Source of the DNA: Pseudomonas oryzicola
GTDB lineage: Bacteria; Pseudomonadota; Gammaproteobacteria; Pseudomonadales; Pseudomonadaceae
DNA: 64,000 bases
Direction: 5' to 3'
Assembly (NCBI RefSeq): GCF_014269185.2
Contig: NZ_JABWRZ020000001.1
Span: 459,001 to 523,000, forward strand
The position numbers were made by a program, and so were the translations under genes. This document shows, piece by piece, positions 55,470-64,000 of this stretch. Under the pieces are notes generated by a model. The model was not told the origin of the DNA and did no database searches. It saw only the letters and a list, made by a program, of their open reading frames with translations. Each line of letters begins with the position of its first letter. Positions within the stretch are counted from its first letter, which is position 1.

Positions 55470-57923
55470 TCAGAACAGATCCATTGGCGCCGCTTCATCC
55501 GCCGGCAGCGGGCTGCCCGGCGCCGCTCCGGTGCCCAGTTCGTCTACCGACGGCGGTGAATCTTCGGCCTTGAACAGTTCGAAGTAGGCATTTGGCGTGC
55601 TGGGTGAGGCAGCGCGACCGCTCACCGGGTCGACGCGCAGGCTTAGGATACCTTCCGGCTCGGCAGGCGCATGCTCAGGCTTGTCCTTGAGTGCCGCACC
55701 CATGAAGCTCATCCAGATCGGTAGCGCCACGGTGCCGCCATACTCACGGCGGCCAAGGGTTTCAGGTTGGTCGAAACCAACCCACACGGTGGTCACGTAG
55801 TCGGCGTTGTAGCCGGAGAACCAGGCGTCCTTGGACTCGTTGGTGGTACCGGTCTTGCCGGCCAGGTCGGTGCGGCCCAGGGCCAGCGCCCGGCGGCCGG
55901 TGCCGCGCTTGATCACGTCCTGCAGCATGCTGGTAAGGATGTAGGTGGTACGCCCGTCGATGATCTGTTCGGCCACGACTGGCGCCTGCGGTGCAGAGGC
56001 TACCTGGCTGAAGGCAGGGGGTGCCTCGCCCGGCATGGCGGCGGTGCTGATCGGCTGTTCGGGTGCTGCCAGGCCGGCATGGTCCTCGGCGCCCTGCGGT
56101 ACGCGCGCCGGGTTGGCGGTGAACAGGGTTTCACCGCTGCGGCTCTCGATGCGCTCGATCAGGTACGGGGTAACCTTGTAGCCGCCGTTGGCAAAGGTGC
56201 TCCAGCCGGTGGCGATTTCCATCGGGGTCAGCGTGGCAGTGCCCAGCGCCAGCGACAGATTGCGCGGCAGGTCCTGCTTGTTGAAGCCGAACTTGGCAAT
56301 GTAGTCGATGGTGCGGTCTACGCCCATGGCCTGCAGCAGGCGGATCGACACCAGGTTGCGCGACTTGTACAGGGCCTCGCGCATGCGGATAGGGCCAAGG
56401 AAGGTGTTGGTATCGTTCTTCGGTCGCCAGACCTTGTCCAGATACTCGTCGACGAACACGATCGGCGCATCGTTGACCAGGCTGGAAGCGGTATAGCCAC
56501 TGTCCAGGGCGGCACTGTAGATGAACGGCTTGAAGCTGGACCCCGGCTGGCGCTTGGCCTGCATGGCGCGGTTGTAGTTGCTCTGCTCGAACGAGAAGCC
56601 GCCAACCAGTGCGCGGATGGCGCCGCTATAAGGGTCGAGGGTGACCAGCGCACTCTGTGCCCCGGGCACCTGGCTGAACTTCAGCTTGCCATCTTCCAGG
56701 CGCTGGAGGCGCACCAGGTCGCCGACCTGGGCCACATCTGCCGGTGACTGTGGCGAACGGCCCTGGGCGTTGCTGTTGATGAACGGACGGGCCCATTTCA
56801 TGGTGTCCCAGGCTACCAGTTCTTCCTGGCCGCTGCGGGTCAGCACCTTGAGGCCGGTTTTCTCGACCTGGGTGACGATGGCCGGTTCCAGGCCTCCCAG
56901 CGGACGCTGCTTGCCCAGCTCCTGCAGCCAGGCCGCCTGCGTGCGGCCCGGGAAGCGTGCTTCCGGCCCACGGTAGCCATGGCGCTCATCATATTCGGAT
57001 AGGCCGTTGAGGATCGCCTTGTTGGCCATTTCCTGCATGTCGCTGGGCACCGTGGTGGTGACGCGGAAGCCTTCGGTGTAGGCGTCGCTGCCATAACGGC
57101 CGACCATCTCGGCGCGGGCCATTTCGGCGATATAGGGTGCGTTAACTTCTGGCGCGGGCACGTGGTAGCTGGCGTTGAGCGGCTCGGCCAGGGCTGCCTG
57201 GTAGCTGGCCTCGTCAATCTTGCCGAGCTTGTACATGCGGCCGAGGATCCAGTCGCGGCGCTCCTTGGCGCGCACCGGGTTGGCCAGCGGGTTGAAGCGC
57301 GACGGTGCCTTGGGCAGCCCGGCGATCATCGCCATCTGCGCCAGGCTCACATCGCGGATCGACTTGCCGTAGTACACCTGCGCAGCGGCGTCGATACCGT
57401 AGGCGCGGTTGCCCAGGTAGATCTTGTTCACGTACAGCTCGAGGATTTCGTCCTTGGTCAGCTCACGCTCGATCTGCAAGGCCAGCAGGATTTCGTTGGT
57501 CTTGCGCGAGAAACTGCGCTCGCTGGTGAGGAAGAAGTTCTTCGCTACCTGCATGGTGATGGTGCTGCCGCCGGTCTGGATATGACCGGTTTTCACCAGC
57601 TGGGTCGCGGCGCGCATGAGGCTGCTGGGGTCGACACCGTAGTGATTGAGGAAATTGTCGTCCTCGGCTGAAAGAAGCGCCTGGATGAACTGTGGGGGAA
57701 TTTCCGCAAAGCGGATCGGCGAGCGGCGCATTTCGCCAAACTCGGCGATCAGCTTGCCATCGCTGCTGTACACCCTGAGGGGGATCTGCAACTGGATGCT
57801 TCTGAGCGACTCGACCGAGGGCAGGCTGGGGCTAAGATACAGAAACGCACCGCTCACACCGAGTACGAGCGCGCAGATGACTGCGACGGAAGACCACCAG
57901 AAGAACTTCAGCAGGCGTATCAA
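55470..57923 (-). CDS. mrcA: Penicillin-binding protein 1A
   Basis: This 817-residue class A PBP is a bifunctional peptidoglycan synthase with one N-terminal helix (FFWWSSVAVICALVLGVSG). The GT51 domain has LSAEDDNFLNHYG and STITMQVAKNFFL. An OB-like insertion follows. The transpeptidase has SSFK (active Ser), SRN and KTGTT. TTG 57923 (MIRLLKFFWW) is the only start that gives the PonA-type N-terminus; longer ones are not basic-hydrophobic. It is divergent from the pil operon. Confidence 0.95.
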   Translation of the reverse strand: MIRLLKFFWWSSVAVICALVLGVSGAFLYLSPSLPSVESLRSIQLQIPLRVYSSDGKLIAEFGEMRRSPIRFAEIPPQFIQALLSAEDDNFLNHYGVDPSSLMRAATQLVKTGHIQTGGSTITMQVAKNFFLTSERSFSRKTNEILLALQIERELTKDEILELYVNKIYLGNRAYGIDAAAQVYYGKSIRDVSLAQMAMIAGLPKAPSRFNPLANPVRAKERRDWILGRMYKLGKIDEASYQAALAEPLNASYHVPAPEVNAPYIAEMARAEMVGRYGSDAYTEGFRVTTTVPSDMQEMANKAILNGLSEYDERHGYRGPEARFPGRTQAAWLQELGKQRPLGGLEPAIVTQVEKTGLKVLTRSGQEELVAWDTMKWARPFINSNAQGRSPQSPADVAQVGDLVRLQRLEDGKLKFSQVPGAQSALVTLDPYSGAIRALVGGFSFEQSNYNRAMQAKRQPGSSFKPFIYSAALDSGYTASSLVNDAPIVFVDEYLDKVWRPKNDTNTFLGPIRMREALYKSRNLVSIRLLQAMGVDRTIDYIAKFGFNKQDLPRNLSLALGTATLTPMEIATGWSTFANGGYKVTPYLIERIESRSGETLFTANPARVPQGAEDHAGLAAPEQPISTAAMPGEAPPAFSQVASAPQAPVVAEQIIDGRTTYILTSMLQDVIKRGTGRRALALGRTDLAGKTGTTNESKDAWFSGYNADYVTTVWVGFDQPETLGRREYGGTVALPIWMSFMGAALKDKPEHAPAEPEGILSLRVDPVSGRAASPSTPNAYFELFKAEDSPPSVDELGTGAAPGSPLPADEAAPMDLF

Positions 57924-57988
57924 GGCTTTTCGGTGTCCAGGTTGGGAGTGGATTGCACGCAGGTCCGGCGGACCCAAAAACGCTGGGC

Positions 57989-57994
57989 ATTATA
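57989..57994 (-). promoter_or_regulatory. Consensus -10 box for mrcA
   Basis: A perfect TATAAT on the minus strand lies 66 bases before the TTG start of mrcA. I could not find a convincing -35 at 16-18 bases. Confidence 0.4.
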
Positions 57995-58114
57995 AGCATT
58001 TTTTAGCCTCTCCGGGTTACCGGTCGGGCTGCCCGTCGCCTCGATGCGCCGGTGCGGCCTGGTGTTGGCGCGGGGTTGCGACAGACAGCTGCGACAGACG
58101 GCAAGGAAGCCACG

Positions 58115-58996
58115 ATGCTAGGACGCTTCGGCAAGGATGCGGGTTCACTCGTGGGGGTGGAAATAGCCCCTGACACCGTTCGGATCGTGCAACTGCAACG
58201 GCACCATGGGCGCCACCGGGTGCATGTCTCGGTACAGGAGTCATTCGTAACGCCGGTTGGCCAGGATTGGCTGGCAGACCCTGCAGAAGTGGTGGCTGCC
58301 TTGCGGCGCGCCTGTCGTCGCAACGGGCTGGGGCAGCGCCGGGTGGCGTTGGCATTGCCTGCCAACATGGTGATTTGCAAGCTGTGCCAGCTTCCGGCGG
58401 GCCAGGACGAGGCGGACATGGAGGCGCAGCTGCTGGCTGACGCAGAGCGGCTGTTTCCATTTCCACTGGAAGACCTGGCCTTGGACTTTCAAGTGATGGA
58501 AGGCTCCCGCGCTCAGCCAGGCTGTGTCGAAGTGATGGTGGCTGCGTGCCGGCAGAGTACGATGGCGCCCCTTGAGGCCATCGTCGAGGAGGCCGGGTTG
58601 CAGCTGGAGGCGGTGGAGGTCGACAGCATTGCCCTGCGCCGCCTGTTGCCACAGGGCAACCCTGAAGGGGCGGCACTGCTACGTATCGACGTGCACGGCT
58701 CAACGCTTTATGACTGGCAGCCGGGGCGGCTGCAACAGCGTCGGGATCTGCAGGCGGCAGGGGTGGGCATGACGGAGCAGTTGCCCGGGCACTTGCAGGC
58801 GCTGCTTGCCGATGGGCAGCGGGCGGCGTGCCTGTGGGTTGTCAGCAGTTCACCCATCGACCCTGGTTGGCTGCAAAAACTGAGTGCCCGGTTGCACGTA
58901 CCCTGCCGGCCTCTGCCTGGTCCGGCAGGCCTTGGGCACATCGATGGCTCGATGCTGCTGGCTTGCGCGCTGGCACTCGGTGGGGGGCGGCCATGA
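58115..58996 (+). CDS. pilM: Type IV pilus assembly protein PilM (short)
   Basis: This 293-residue actin-like cytoplasmic protein links the pilus alignment complex to its ATPases. GVEIAPDTVRIVQL is the first phosphate loop and LLRIDVHGSTLYDW the second. The usual length is about 354, so it is about 60 residues shorter. AAGGAAG precedes ATG 58115. Its stop overlaps the pilN start (ATGA). It heads the pilMN(OP)Q operon. Confidence 0.87.
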   Translation: MLGRFGKDAGSLVGVEIAPDTVRIVQLQRHHGRHRVHVSVQESFVTPVGQDWLADPAEVVAALRRACRRNGLGQRRVALALPANMVICKLCQLPAGQDEADMEAQLLADAERLFPFPLEDLALDFQVMEGSRAQPGCVEVMVAACRQSTMAPLEAIVEEAGLQLEAVEVDSIALRRLLPQGNPEGAALLRIDVHGSTLYDWQPGRLQQRRDLQAAGVGMTEQLPGHLQALLADGQRAACLWVVSSSPIDPGWLQKLSARLHVPCRPLPGPAGLGHIDGSMLLACALALGGGRP

Positions 58997-59529
58997 TGCG
59001 GTTGAATCTCCTGCCGTGGCGCGAACGGCGGCACCAGGCTGCGCTCCGGCGTTTTCGCCGGCAACTGGTCGCCGGCGCACTCCTGGCCTTGGCAGCGGTG
59101 ACGCTGGTCGATCAACTGGCCCGCCAGCGCGGCCAACAGCAGGCGCTGGCCAACAACCAGCGGCAGGCAGCCATTGCCGTGCTGCGCGAGCAACTGCAAC
59201 CGCTGGCGGATGTGCGGGAACTGCATGAAACCCTGCTCGCCCGTGCGACGGCGCTGGAGAGCCTGCGTGCCCAGCAGGATGTATTGGCTGGCGTGTTCGC
59301 GGACCTCGAGGGTGCGTTGCCGCACGGTGTTCAACTACTCGACCTCAGCCTTGAAGACGGCCACTTGCAGATGACCGGGCTGGCCCCGTCCGGTGCCGTG
59401 GTTGCGCAATTCATGCGCGACCTGGACCGCTCGAGCGCACTACTCGACCTGGAGCTCAAGCGCATCAAGAGCTTGCCGGGCGGCGATGAGTTTCTGCTCA
59501 GCGCTCGTGTTTCGGCGTTCTGGTCATGA
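58993..59529 (+). CDS. pilN: Type IV pilus assembly protein PilN
   Basis: This 178-residue bitopic protein starts with MMRLNLLPWRERRHQ, which carries the LNLLPWRE motif that inserts in PilM. One helix follows (about residues 26-44, VAGALLALAAVTLVD). A coiled-coil and a ferredoxin-like periplasmic domain make up the rest. It overlaps pilM by ATGA and the pilO/pilP fusion by four bases. Confidence 0.92.
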   Translation: MMRLNLLPWRERRHQAALRRFRRQLVAGALLALAAVTLVDQLARQRGQQQALANNQRQAAIAVLREQLQPLADVRELHETLLARATALESLRAQQDVLAGVFADLEGALPHGVQLLDLSLEDGHLQMTGLAPSGAVVAQFMRDLDRSSALLDLELKRIKSLPGGDEFLLSARVSAFWS

Positions 59530-60542
59530 AAGCAGCGCAGCTGCTGGCCTGGCTGGCTGTGCTCAGCCGCTCCCGCCGCTTCAGGCGGCTGGCGCCAGGG
59601 TTGGTGGCGGTAGCGTTGTTTGGCCTGGGCTGCGCAATTCGTTTGCCAGCAGTGTTGCAACAGCAGGCGCAGGAGGAGGTCCGGCACGCTGAGCTGACTG
59701 AACAGCAGGCAGCCAGCGCTGCGCACCTGGCCGCACTGGAGCAGCTTCAGGTGTCTGTAACGGTTGCCGAACAGCGTTTGCAGGAGGCGTACTGGCAGCT
59801 GGCGGCCGGAGAGGGCATGAGTGATCTACTCGATCGCCTGGCCGCGCTGGGGCATGCGCACGGTTTGCTCATCGAGCGGGTCGTTGTACATGAAGACGAA
59901 CAGCAGCCTGGCTATCGCAAAGTACCGCTGGAGCTACAGGTCCTGGGGCGCTACGCAGCCTTGCGCCGGTGGCTGGACGACTGGTTCGGCCAGGCGCGCG
60001 TGTTGCGCAGCGGTGACCTGCGGCTTGCGGCAGCCGATGGTCAGCCTGGCCTGCTGCGCCTCGAGTTGCGGGTTGATACCTACCAGGCGCTGGCGCCTAC
60101 ATCGGCCCCCGCTGTGCTGGCGCAAGTGCCGGCCAGGGCTGCGATCGTAATATCAGCGATCGATCCATTTGCCCCCGGGGCGTCGCGGCTGCCGAGTGCC
60201 GGGCTGGCCAGCGTGCCGTTGGCGCAACTGGAAATGGTCGGCAGCCTGTCGCGCGGAGCCGCGCATGAGGCACTGCTGAGGGTGGCTGGCAGGCTCTATC
60301 GTGTGCGCCCGGGCGACCGGGTGGGGCGTGACCAGGGTGTAGTGACGCAAATCGACCAGCGTCAGGTCGAAGTGCGCGAGCGCGTGTTCATGGCGGGGGG
60401 CTGGCACGAACGCACGGCGTTCCTCACCCTCGCAAAACGCCTGGGCAAGGAGGCCCCGAACCAGGATGAAACGATTGATGAAGTTGGGGCTGGCAGCCCT
60501 GCTGCCGATTCCACTGGCGTCGGCGACGCCGTATCAGGGTGA
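59526..60542 (+). CDS. PilO-PilP fusion protein
   Basis: This 338-residue protein combines two normally separate proteins. Residues 1-195 are PilO-like: one helix near 22-40 (LAPGLVAVALFGLGCA), a coiled coil, then a ferredoxin-like domain with HAHGLLIERVV and LGRYAALRRWLDDW. Residues 205-310 are PilP-like: DPFAP, VPLAQLEMVGSLSRG, and RLYRVRPGDRVGRDQGVVTQIDQRQVEV. There is no lipobox for the PilP part. Its last 77 bases overlap pilQ in another frame. A stop codon between the halves is absent, so it is one chain. Confidence 0.88.
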   Translation: MKAAQLLAWLAVLSRSRRFRRLAPGLVAVALFGLGCAIRLPAVLQQQAQEEVRHAELTEQQAASAAHLAALEQLQVSVTVAEQRLQEAYWQLAAGEGMSDLLDRLAALGHAHGLLIERVVVHEDEQQPGYRKVPLELQVLGRYAALRRWLDDWFGQARVLRSGDLRLAAADGQPGLLRLELRVDTYQALAPTSAPAVLAQVPARAAIVISAIDPFAPGASRLPSAGLASVPLAQLEMVGSLSRGAAHEALLRVAGRLYRVRPGDRVGRDQGVVTQIDQRQVEVRERVFMAGGWHERTAFLTLAKRLGKEAPNQDETIDEVGAGSPAADSTGVGDAVSG

Positions 60543-61734
60543 GCCGCTGTCGCTGAACTTCCAGGATGTGGAGGTGCGCGCCGTGTTGCAGGTGCTGGCA
60601 GATTATGCCGGCGTGAACCTGGTGGCCAGCGATGCCGTACAGGGCAACGTCACCTTGCGCTTGCAGGATGTGCCGTGGGACCAGGCCCTTGACCTGGTGC
60701 TGCGCAGCAAGGGCCTGGCTCGGCGCCAGGACGGTAACGTGCTGCTGGTGGCGCCTGCGACCGAATTGGCCACGCAGTCGTTCGATACCCGCGTGGGGCA
60801 GGCACTGGAGGCGCAGTTGCAGCCGTTGCGCCGGGAGTTGCTACCCATCCACCATGCCAAGGCGGCCGAACTGGCGGAGTTGCTGATGGCGAGCCTGGCG
60901 GATGACGGTATCCTCACCGGGCGGGGCAGCCTGAGTGTCGATGAGCGTACCAATACACTAGTGGTGCATCAGCCGGCCGAGCGTCTTGCCGAGTTGCGGC
61001 AACTGGTGGCGCAGCTGGACGTGCCGGTGCGCCAGGTGGTGATCGAGGCGCGTATCGTCGAGGCCAACGTTGATTACCAGAAGAGCCTGGGGGTGCGCTG
61101 GGGCGGGCCGTTGTACCTGGAGGATCCGCAGCTGGGCAAAGACCTGTTCGTCGACCTTGGACTGGAGCGTGCCGGCAGCAGCATCGGCCTGGGCCTGCTG
61201 CGTGGGGGCGTGCTGCTCGATCTTGAACTCAGCGCCATGGAGAAGAGCGGCAACGGTGAAATCATCTCGCAACCCAAGGTGGTCACCGCCGACAAGGAAA
61301 CAGCGAGGATCCTCAAGGGCACCGAGGTGCCATATCAGGAGACCAGCAAGAGTGGCGCCACGTCGATAGCGTTCCGCGAAGCCTCGCTATCGCTGGAGGT
61401 GACCCCGCAGATCACCCCGGACAACAAGGTGATCATGACCGTCAGGGTGACCAAGGACGAGCCGGATTACGTCAATGCCTTGAACGACGTACCGCCGATT
61501 CGCAAGAACGAGGTCAATGCCAAGGTGCGCGTGATGGACGGCGAAACGATCGTGATTGGTGGCGTGTACTCGACTTCGCAAAACAATGTGGTCGACAAGG
61601 TGCCATTTTTCGGCGATCTGCCGTATGTTGGGCGGCTGTTTCGACGCGATGCATTACAAGAGAAAAAATCCGAGCTGCTGGTCTTCCTGACTCCGCGTAT
61701 CATGAGTGACCAGGCGATTGCTGTGAGTCGTTGA
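60466..61734 (+). CDS. pilQ: Type IV pilus secretin PilQ, lacking AMIN domains
   Basis: This 422-residue outer-membrane secretin has a signal peptide at about 1-20 ([15 protein letters not shown]). An STN domain ([20 protein letters not shown]) and one N1 domain follow. The secretin core has [22 protein letters not shown] and [31 protein letters not shown]. Canonical PilQ is about 700 residues with N-terminal AMIN domains that bind peptidoglycan; these are missing. ATG 60466 is used (ATG 60478 possible). aroK follows 4 bases later. Confidence 0.93.
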   Translation: MKRLMKLGLAALLPIPLASATPYQGEPLSLNFQDVEVRAVLQVLADYAGVNLVASDAVQGNVTLRLQDVPWDQALDLVLRSKGLARRQDGNVLLVAPATELATQSFDTRVGQALEAQLQPLRRELLPIHHAKAAELAELLMASLADDGILTGRGSLSVDERTNTLVVHQPAERLAELRQLVAQLDVPVRQVVIEARIVEANVDYQKSLGVRWGGPLYLEDPQLGKDLFVDLGLERAGSSIGLGLLRGGVLLDLELSAMEKSGNGEIISQPKVVTADKETARILKGTEVPYQETSKSGATSIAFREASLSLEVTPQITPDNKVIMTVRVTKDEPDYVNALNDVPPIRKNEVNAKVRVMDGETIVIGGVYSTSQNNVVDKVPFFGDLPYVGRLFRRDALQEKKSELLVFLTPRIMSDQAIAVSR

Positions 61735-61738
61735 TTCT

Positions 61739-62257
61739 GTGCGAAATTTGATACTTGTGGGACCCATGGGTGCTGGAAAAAGCACCATCGGACGCCTATT
61801 GGCCAAAGAGCTGCGCCTGCTGTTCAAGGATTCCGACAAGGAAATCGAACTGCGCTGCGGCGCCAACATCCCGTGGATTTTCGACAAGGAAGGCGAGCCG
61901 GGTTTCCGTGACCGCGAACAGGCGATGATCGCCGAACTGTGCGCACTCGACGGCGTGGTCCTGGCCACCGGTGGTGGCGCCGTGATGCGCGAAGCCAATC
62001 GCCAGGCGCTGCGCCGGGGTGGCCGGGTGATCTACCTGCATGCTTCGGTGGAACAGCAGGTTGGCCGTACCGCGCGCGACCGCAATCGCCCCCTGCTGCG
62101 TACGGCCAATCCCGAGGCAACCTTGCGCTCCCTGCTGGAGACGCGCGACCCGCTGTACCGCGAGATCGCCGACCTGGTGGTGGAAACCGACGAGCGGCCG
62201 CCACGCATGGTGGTGATCGACATTCTCGAGCGCTTGCAGCAGTTGCCGCCCCGTTAA
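61739..62257 (+). CDS. aroK: Shikimate kinase
   Basis: This 172-residue P-loop kinase of the shikimate pathway has Walker [19 protein letters not shown] (shikimate site), GFRDREQ and LATGGGAV. The start is GTG 61739, four bases after pilQ, so translation is probably coupled to pilQ. aroB follows after 96 bases, the usual proteobacterial aroKB order. Confidence 0.97.
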   Translation: MRNLILVGPMGAGKSTIGRLLAKELRLLFKDSDKEIELRCGANIPWIFDKEGEPGFRDREQAMIAELCALDGVVLATGGGAVMREANRQALRRGGRVIYLHASVEQQVGRTARDRNRPLLRTANPEATLRSLLETRDPLYREIADLVVETDERPPRMVVIDILERLQQLPPR

Positions 62258-62353
62258 CCCGGGACTATTCTCGGCCACCTGCGCCGAGGCGAGGTTGAAC
62301 GTAACCGCGTGGGCCGCCCAACGGCGCCGCGCCCAAGCACATTGTGGGGATAC

Positions 62354-63451
62354 ATGCAGACACTAAAGGTCGACCTGGGCGAGCGTAGCTACCCGATCTA
62401 CATTGGCGAAGGGCTGCTGGACCAGCCCGAGCTGCTGGCACCACATATCGCCGGGCGGCAGGTTGCCATCGTTTCCAACCAAACCGTCGCGCCCCTGTAT
62501 CTCCAACGCCTGAGCAAGACCTTGGGTGCCTATTCGGTACTGCCAGTGGTGTTGCCCGATGGCGAAGCCCACAAGAACTGGGAAACCCTGCAACTGATCT
62601 TCGATGGCCTGCTGGCGGCGCGCCACGACCGCCGCACCACCGTGGTTGCCCTGGGTGGGGGCGTGATCGGTGACATGGCCGGGTTCGCCGCCGCCTGCTA
62701 CCAGCGTGGTGTCGACTTCATCCAGGTGCCGACCACCCTGCTATCCCAGGTCGACTCCTCGGTAGGGGGCAAGACCGGTATCAATCACCCGCTGGGCAAG
62801 AACATGGTCGGAGCCTTCTACCAGCCCAATGCGGTAATGATCGATACCACCACCCTGAAGACCCTGCCGGCGCGCGAGCTGTCCGCCGGCCTGGCCGAAG
62901 TGATCAAGTACGGCCTGATCTGCGACAAGCCGTTCCTCGCCTGGCTCGAGGACAATATGCAGGCGCTGCGTGCCCTCGAGCCGGCAGCGCTGACCGAAGC
63001 CATTCGCCGCTCCTGCGCGGCCAAGGCCGCGGTGGTGGGGGCTGACGAACGCGAGTCAGGCGTGCGTGCCACGCTGAACCTGGGGCATACCTTCGGGCAT
63101 GCCATCGAGACCCACATGGGCTATGGCGTGTGGCTGCACGGCGAAGCCGTGGCGGCGGGCACGGTGATGGCCCTGGAAATGTCCATGCGCCTTGGCTGGA
63201 TCAGCCAGGCCGAGCGCGATCGCGGAATCCGCCTGTTGCAGGACGCAGGTTTGCCGGTGGTGCCACCACAGGAAATGACCCCGGCGCATTTCATGGAGCA
63301 CATGGCGGTCGACAAAAAGGTGCTCGACGGTCGTCTGCGTCTGGTGCTGCTGCGCCAGATGGGCGAGGCCGTTGTGACCGACGACTATCCGAAAGAGATT
63401 CTACAGGCCACCTTGTCGGCGGATTACCGCGCGATCGTGGCCCAGCTTTGA
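62354..63451 (+). CDS. aroB: 3-dehydroquinate synthase
   Basis: This 365-residue NAD- and metal-dependent enzyme is the second step of the shikimate pathway. [20 protein letters not shown] and [28 protein letters not shown] bind NAD and substrate. [11 protein letters not shown] and LHGEAVA carry the zinc histidines. ATG 62354 ([15 protein letters not shown]) is the family start. The damX-like gene begins 15 bases after its stop. Confidence 0.97.
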   Translation: MQTLKVDLGERSYPIYIGEGLLDQPELLAPHIAGRQVAIVSNQTVAPLYLQRLSKTLGAYSVLPVVLPDGEAHKNWETLQLIFDGLLAARHDRRTTVVALGGGVIGDMAGFAAACYQRGVDFIQVPTTLLSQVDSSVGGKTGINHPLGKNMVGAFYQPNAVMIDTTTLKTLPARELSAGLAEVIKYGLICDKPFLAWLEDNMQALRALEPAALTEAIRRSCAAKAAVVGADERESGVRATLNLGHTFGHAIETHMGYGVWLHGEAVAAGTVMALEMSMRLGWISQAERDRGIRLLQDAGLPVVPPQEMTPAHFMEHMAVDKKVLDGRLRLVLLRQMGEAVVTDDYPKEILQATLSADYRAIVAQL

Positions 63452-63466
63452 GGTTGTGACAGCGCA

Positions 63467-64000
63467 ATGACCAGTTTGCATGCCGATGAGGCCTTTCTCG
63501 ACCATTACCAGTTGAGCCACGATCCGTTCGCGCCCCGCGTGCCCGGCTTCAAGTTTTTCCCGGCCCAGCGCAAGCCCGTGCTCGGCCAGTTGCACCACCT
63601 GGCGCGCTACAGCCAGTTGATGCTGGTGGTCAGCGGCCCGCTGGGCAGCGGCAAGACCTTGCTGCGCCAGGCCCTGGTGGCCAGCACCAACAAGCAGGCG
63701 GTGCAGAGCGTCGTGGTGTCTGCCCGGGGCGCCAGTGACGCCGCCAGCGTACTTGGCCAGGTCGCGCAGAACCTGGACGTGGCGCAGCCAGAAATGCAGG
63801 CGATACTGGCCAAGGTGGTGCAACTGGCACTGACTGGCCAGGAAGTGTATTTGCTGGTGGACGATGCGGAACAACTCGACGAGTCGGCACTCCAAGCGTT
63901 GCTGGAATTGGCCGCTGGCGTACCGGAAGGGCGTCCGCATGTGTTCCTGTTCGGTGAGCCTTCGCTGATTGCCGGGCTGGACGAGCTGAATATCGAGGAA
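63467..64000 (+). CDS. damX: DamX-like AAA ATPase (ExeA type), N-terminal part
   Basis: The gene runs off the right edge; 178 residues are visible. HYQLSHDPFAPRVPGFKFFPA is an ExeA/GspA-type start. Walker A is G57-PLGSGK-T64 and Walker B is VYLLVDDAEQ. In pseudomonads the gene after aroB encodes an AAA domain followed by a SPOR domain, a division-related protein. The SPOR part is outside the window, so the name rests on position and ATPase type. Confidence 0.82.
   Translation, partial: MTSLHADEAFLDHYQLSHDPFAPRVPGFKFFPAQRKPVLGQLHHLARYSQLMLVVSGPLGSGKTLLRQALVASTNKQAVQSVVVSARGASDAASVLGQVAQNLDVAQPEMQAILAKVVQLALTGQEVYLLVDDAEQLDESALQALLELAAGVPEGRPHVFLFGEPSLIAGLDELNIEE

Noticed and set aside
60466..61734. 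PilQ as a 5'-truncated pseudogene
   Set aside because: It has its own start, a good signal peptide, and complete STN, N1 and secretin domains in an intact operon.

Overview
The window is a GC-rich chromosomal segment of a fluorescent pseudomonad, most likely of the Pseudomonas putida group. The basis is gene content and order (folA, ilvD, pfpI, mutM, coaD, lao genes, ftsYEX-rpoH, thiSG-trmB, metXW-proC-pilT, argS-priA-rpmE, mrcA-pilMN(OP)Q-aroKB), family-typical protein lengths, and copies of the P. putida type REP repeat. The species assignment is inference. I found no rRNA, tRNA, insertion sequence, prophage or CRISPR array, and both ends cut through genes.

Layout. 1-3842: end of a 2-aminoethylphosphonate-type ABC transporter operon plus a PhnZ-like HD-domain protein. 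3927-6675: an uncharacterised membrane protein/GTPase pair. 6730-15801: folA, a cystine symporter, phosphorylcholine phosphatase, an azoreductase with a divergent LysR regulator, ilvD, the rRNA methylase rlmI and pfpI. 15938-18496: an HDOD protein, mutM, ferredoxin and coaD. 18608-22967: a long-chain alcohol oxidation cluster (laoC-laoB-laoA, with laoR divergent). 23002-31186: sseA, a YheT hydrolase and two active/inactive M16 peptidase pairs flanking rsmD. 31418-35579: ftsY-ftsE-ftsX-rpoH. 35664-41047: mtgA, DUF423, thiS-thiG-trmB, DUF3392, hemW and rdgB. 41044-46579: DUF4426, metW-metX, yggT, proC, yggS and divergent pilT. 46702-53937: an NlpC/P60 peptidase, a TM2 protein, an FtsN-like SPOR protein, argS, priA, rpmE and a secreted nuclease. 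54115-64000: maeB, mrcA, a compact type IV pilus operon, aroK-aroB and the start of a damX-like gene.

How the genes work together. Most of the window is core housekeeping: translation, cofactor and amino-acid synthesis, cell envelope and division. Several operons are tightly coupled by ATGA or 8-base overlaps (rdgB-hemW, ftsEX, the M16 pairs, pilMN). Three accessory-flavoured modules stand out. The phosphonate uptake operon ends in a putative diiron oxygenase. In the lao cluster, a GMC dehydrogenase without a signal peptide sits beside a small Tat-lipoprotein partner. The pilus alignment operon is reduced, with PilO and PilP fused and a PilQ lacking the AMIN region.

The most unusual sequence-level observations are a REP element translated in frame inside ftsY, an intrinsic terminator of rpmE that also encodes the signal peptide of the downstream nuclease, and a family of identical small hairpins placed just after stop codons. 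I did not find a clearly new multi-gene defence or signalling system. The DUF2868/GTPase pair and the LaoA/LaoB export hypothesis are the best candidates for undescribed biology.
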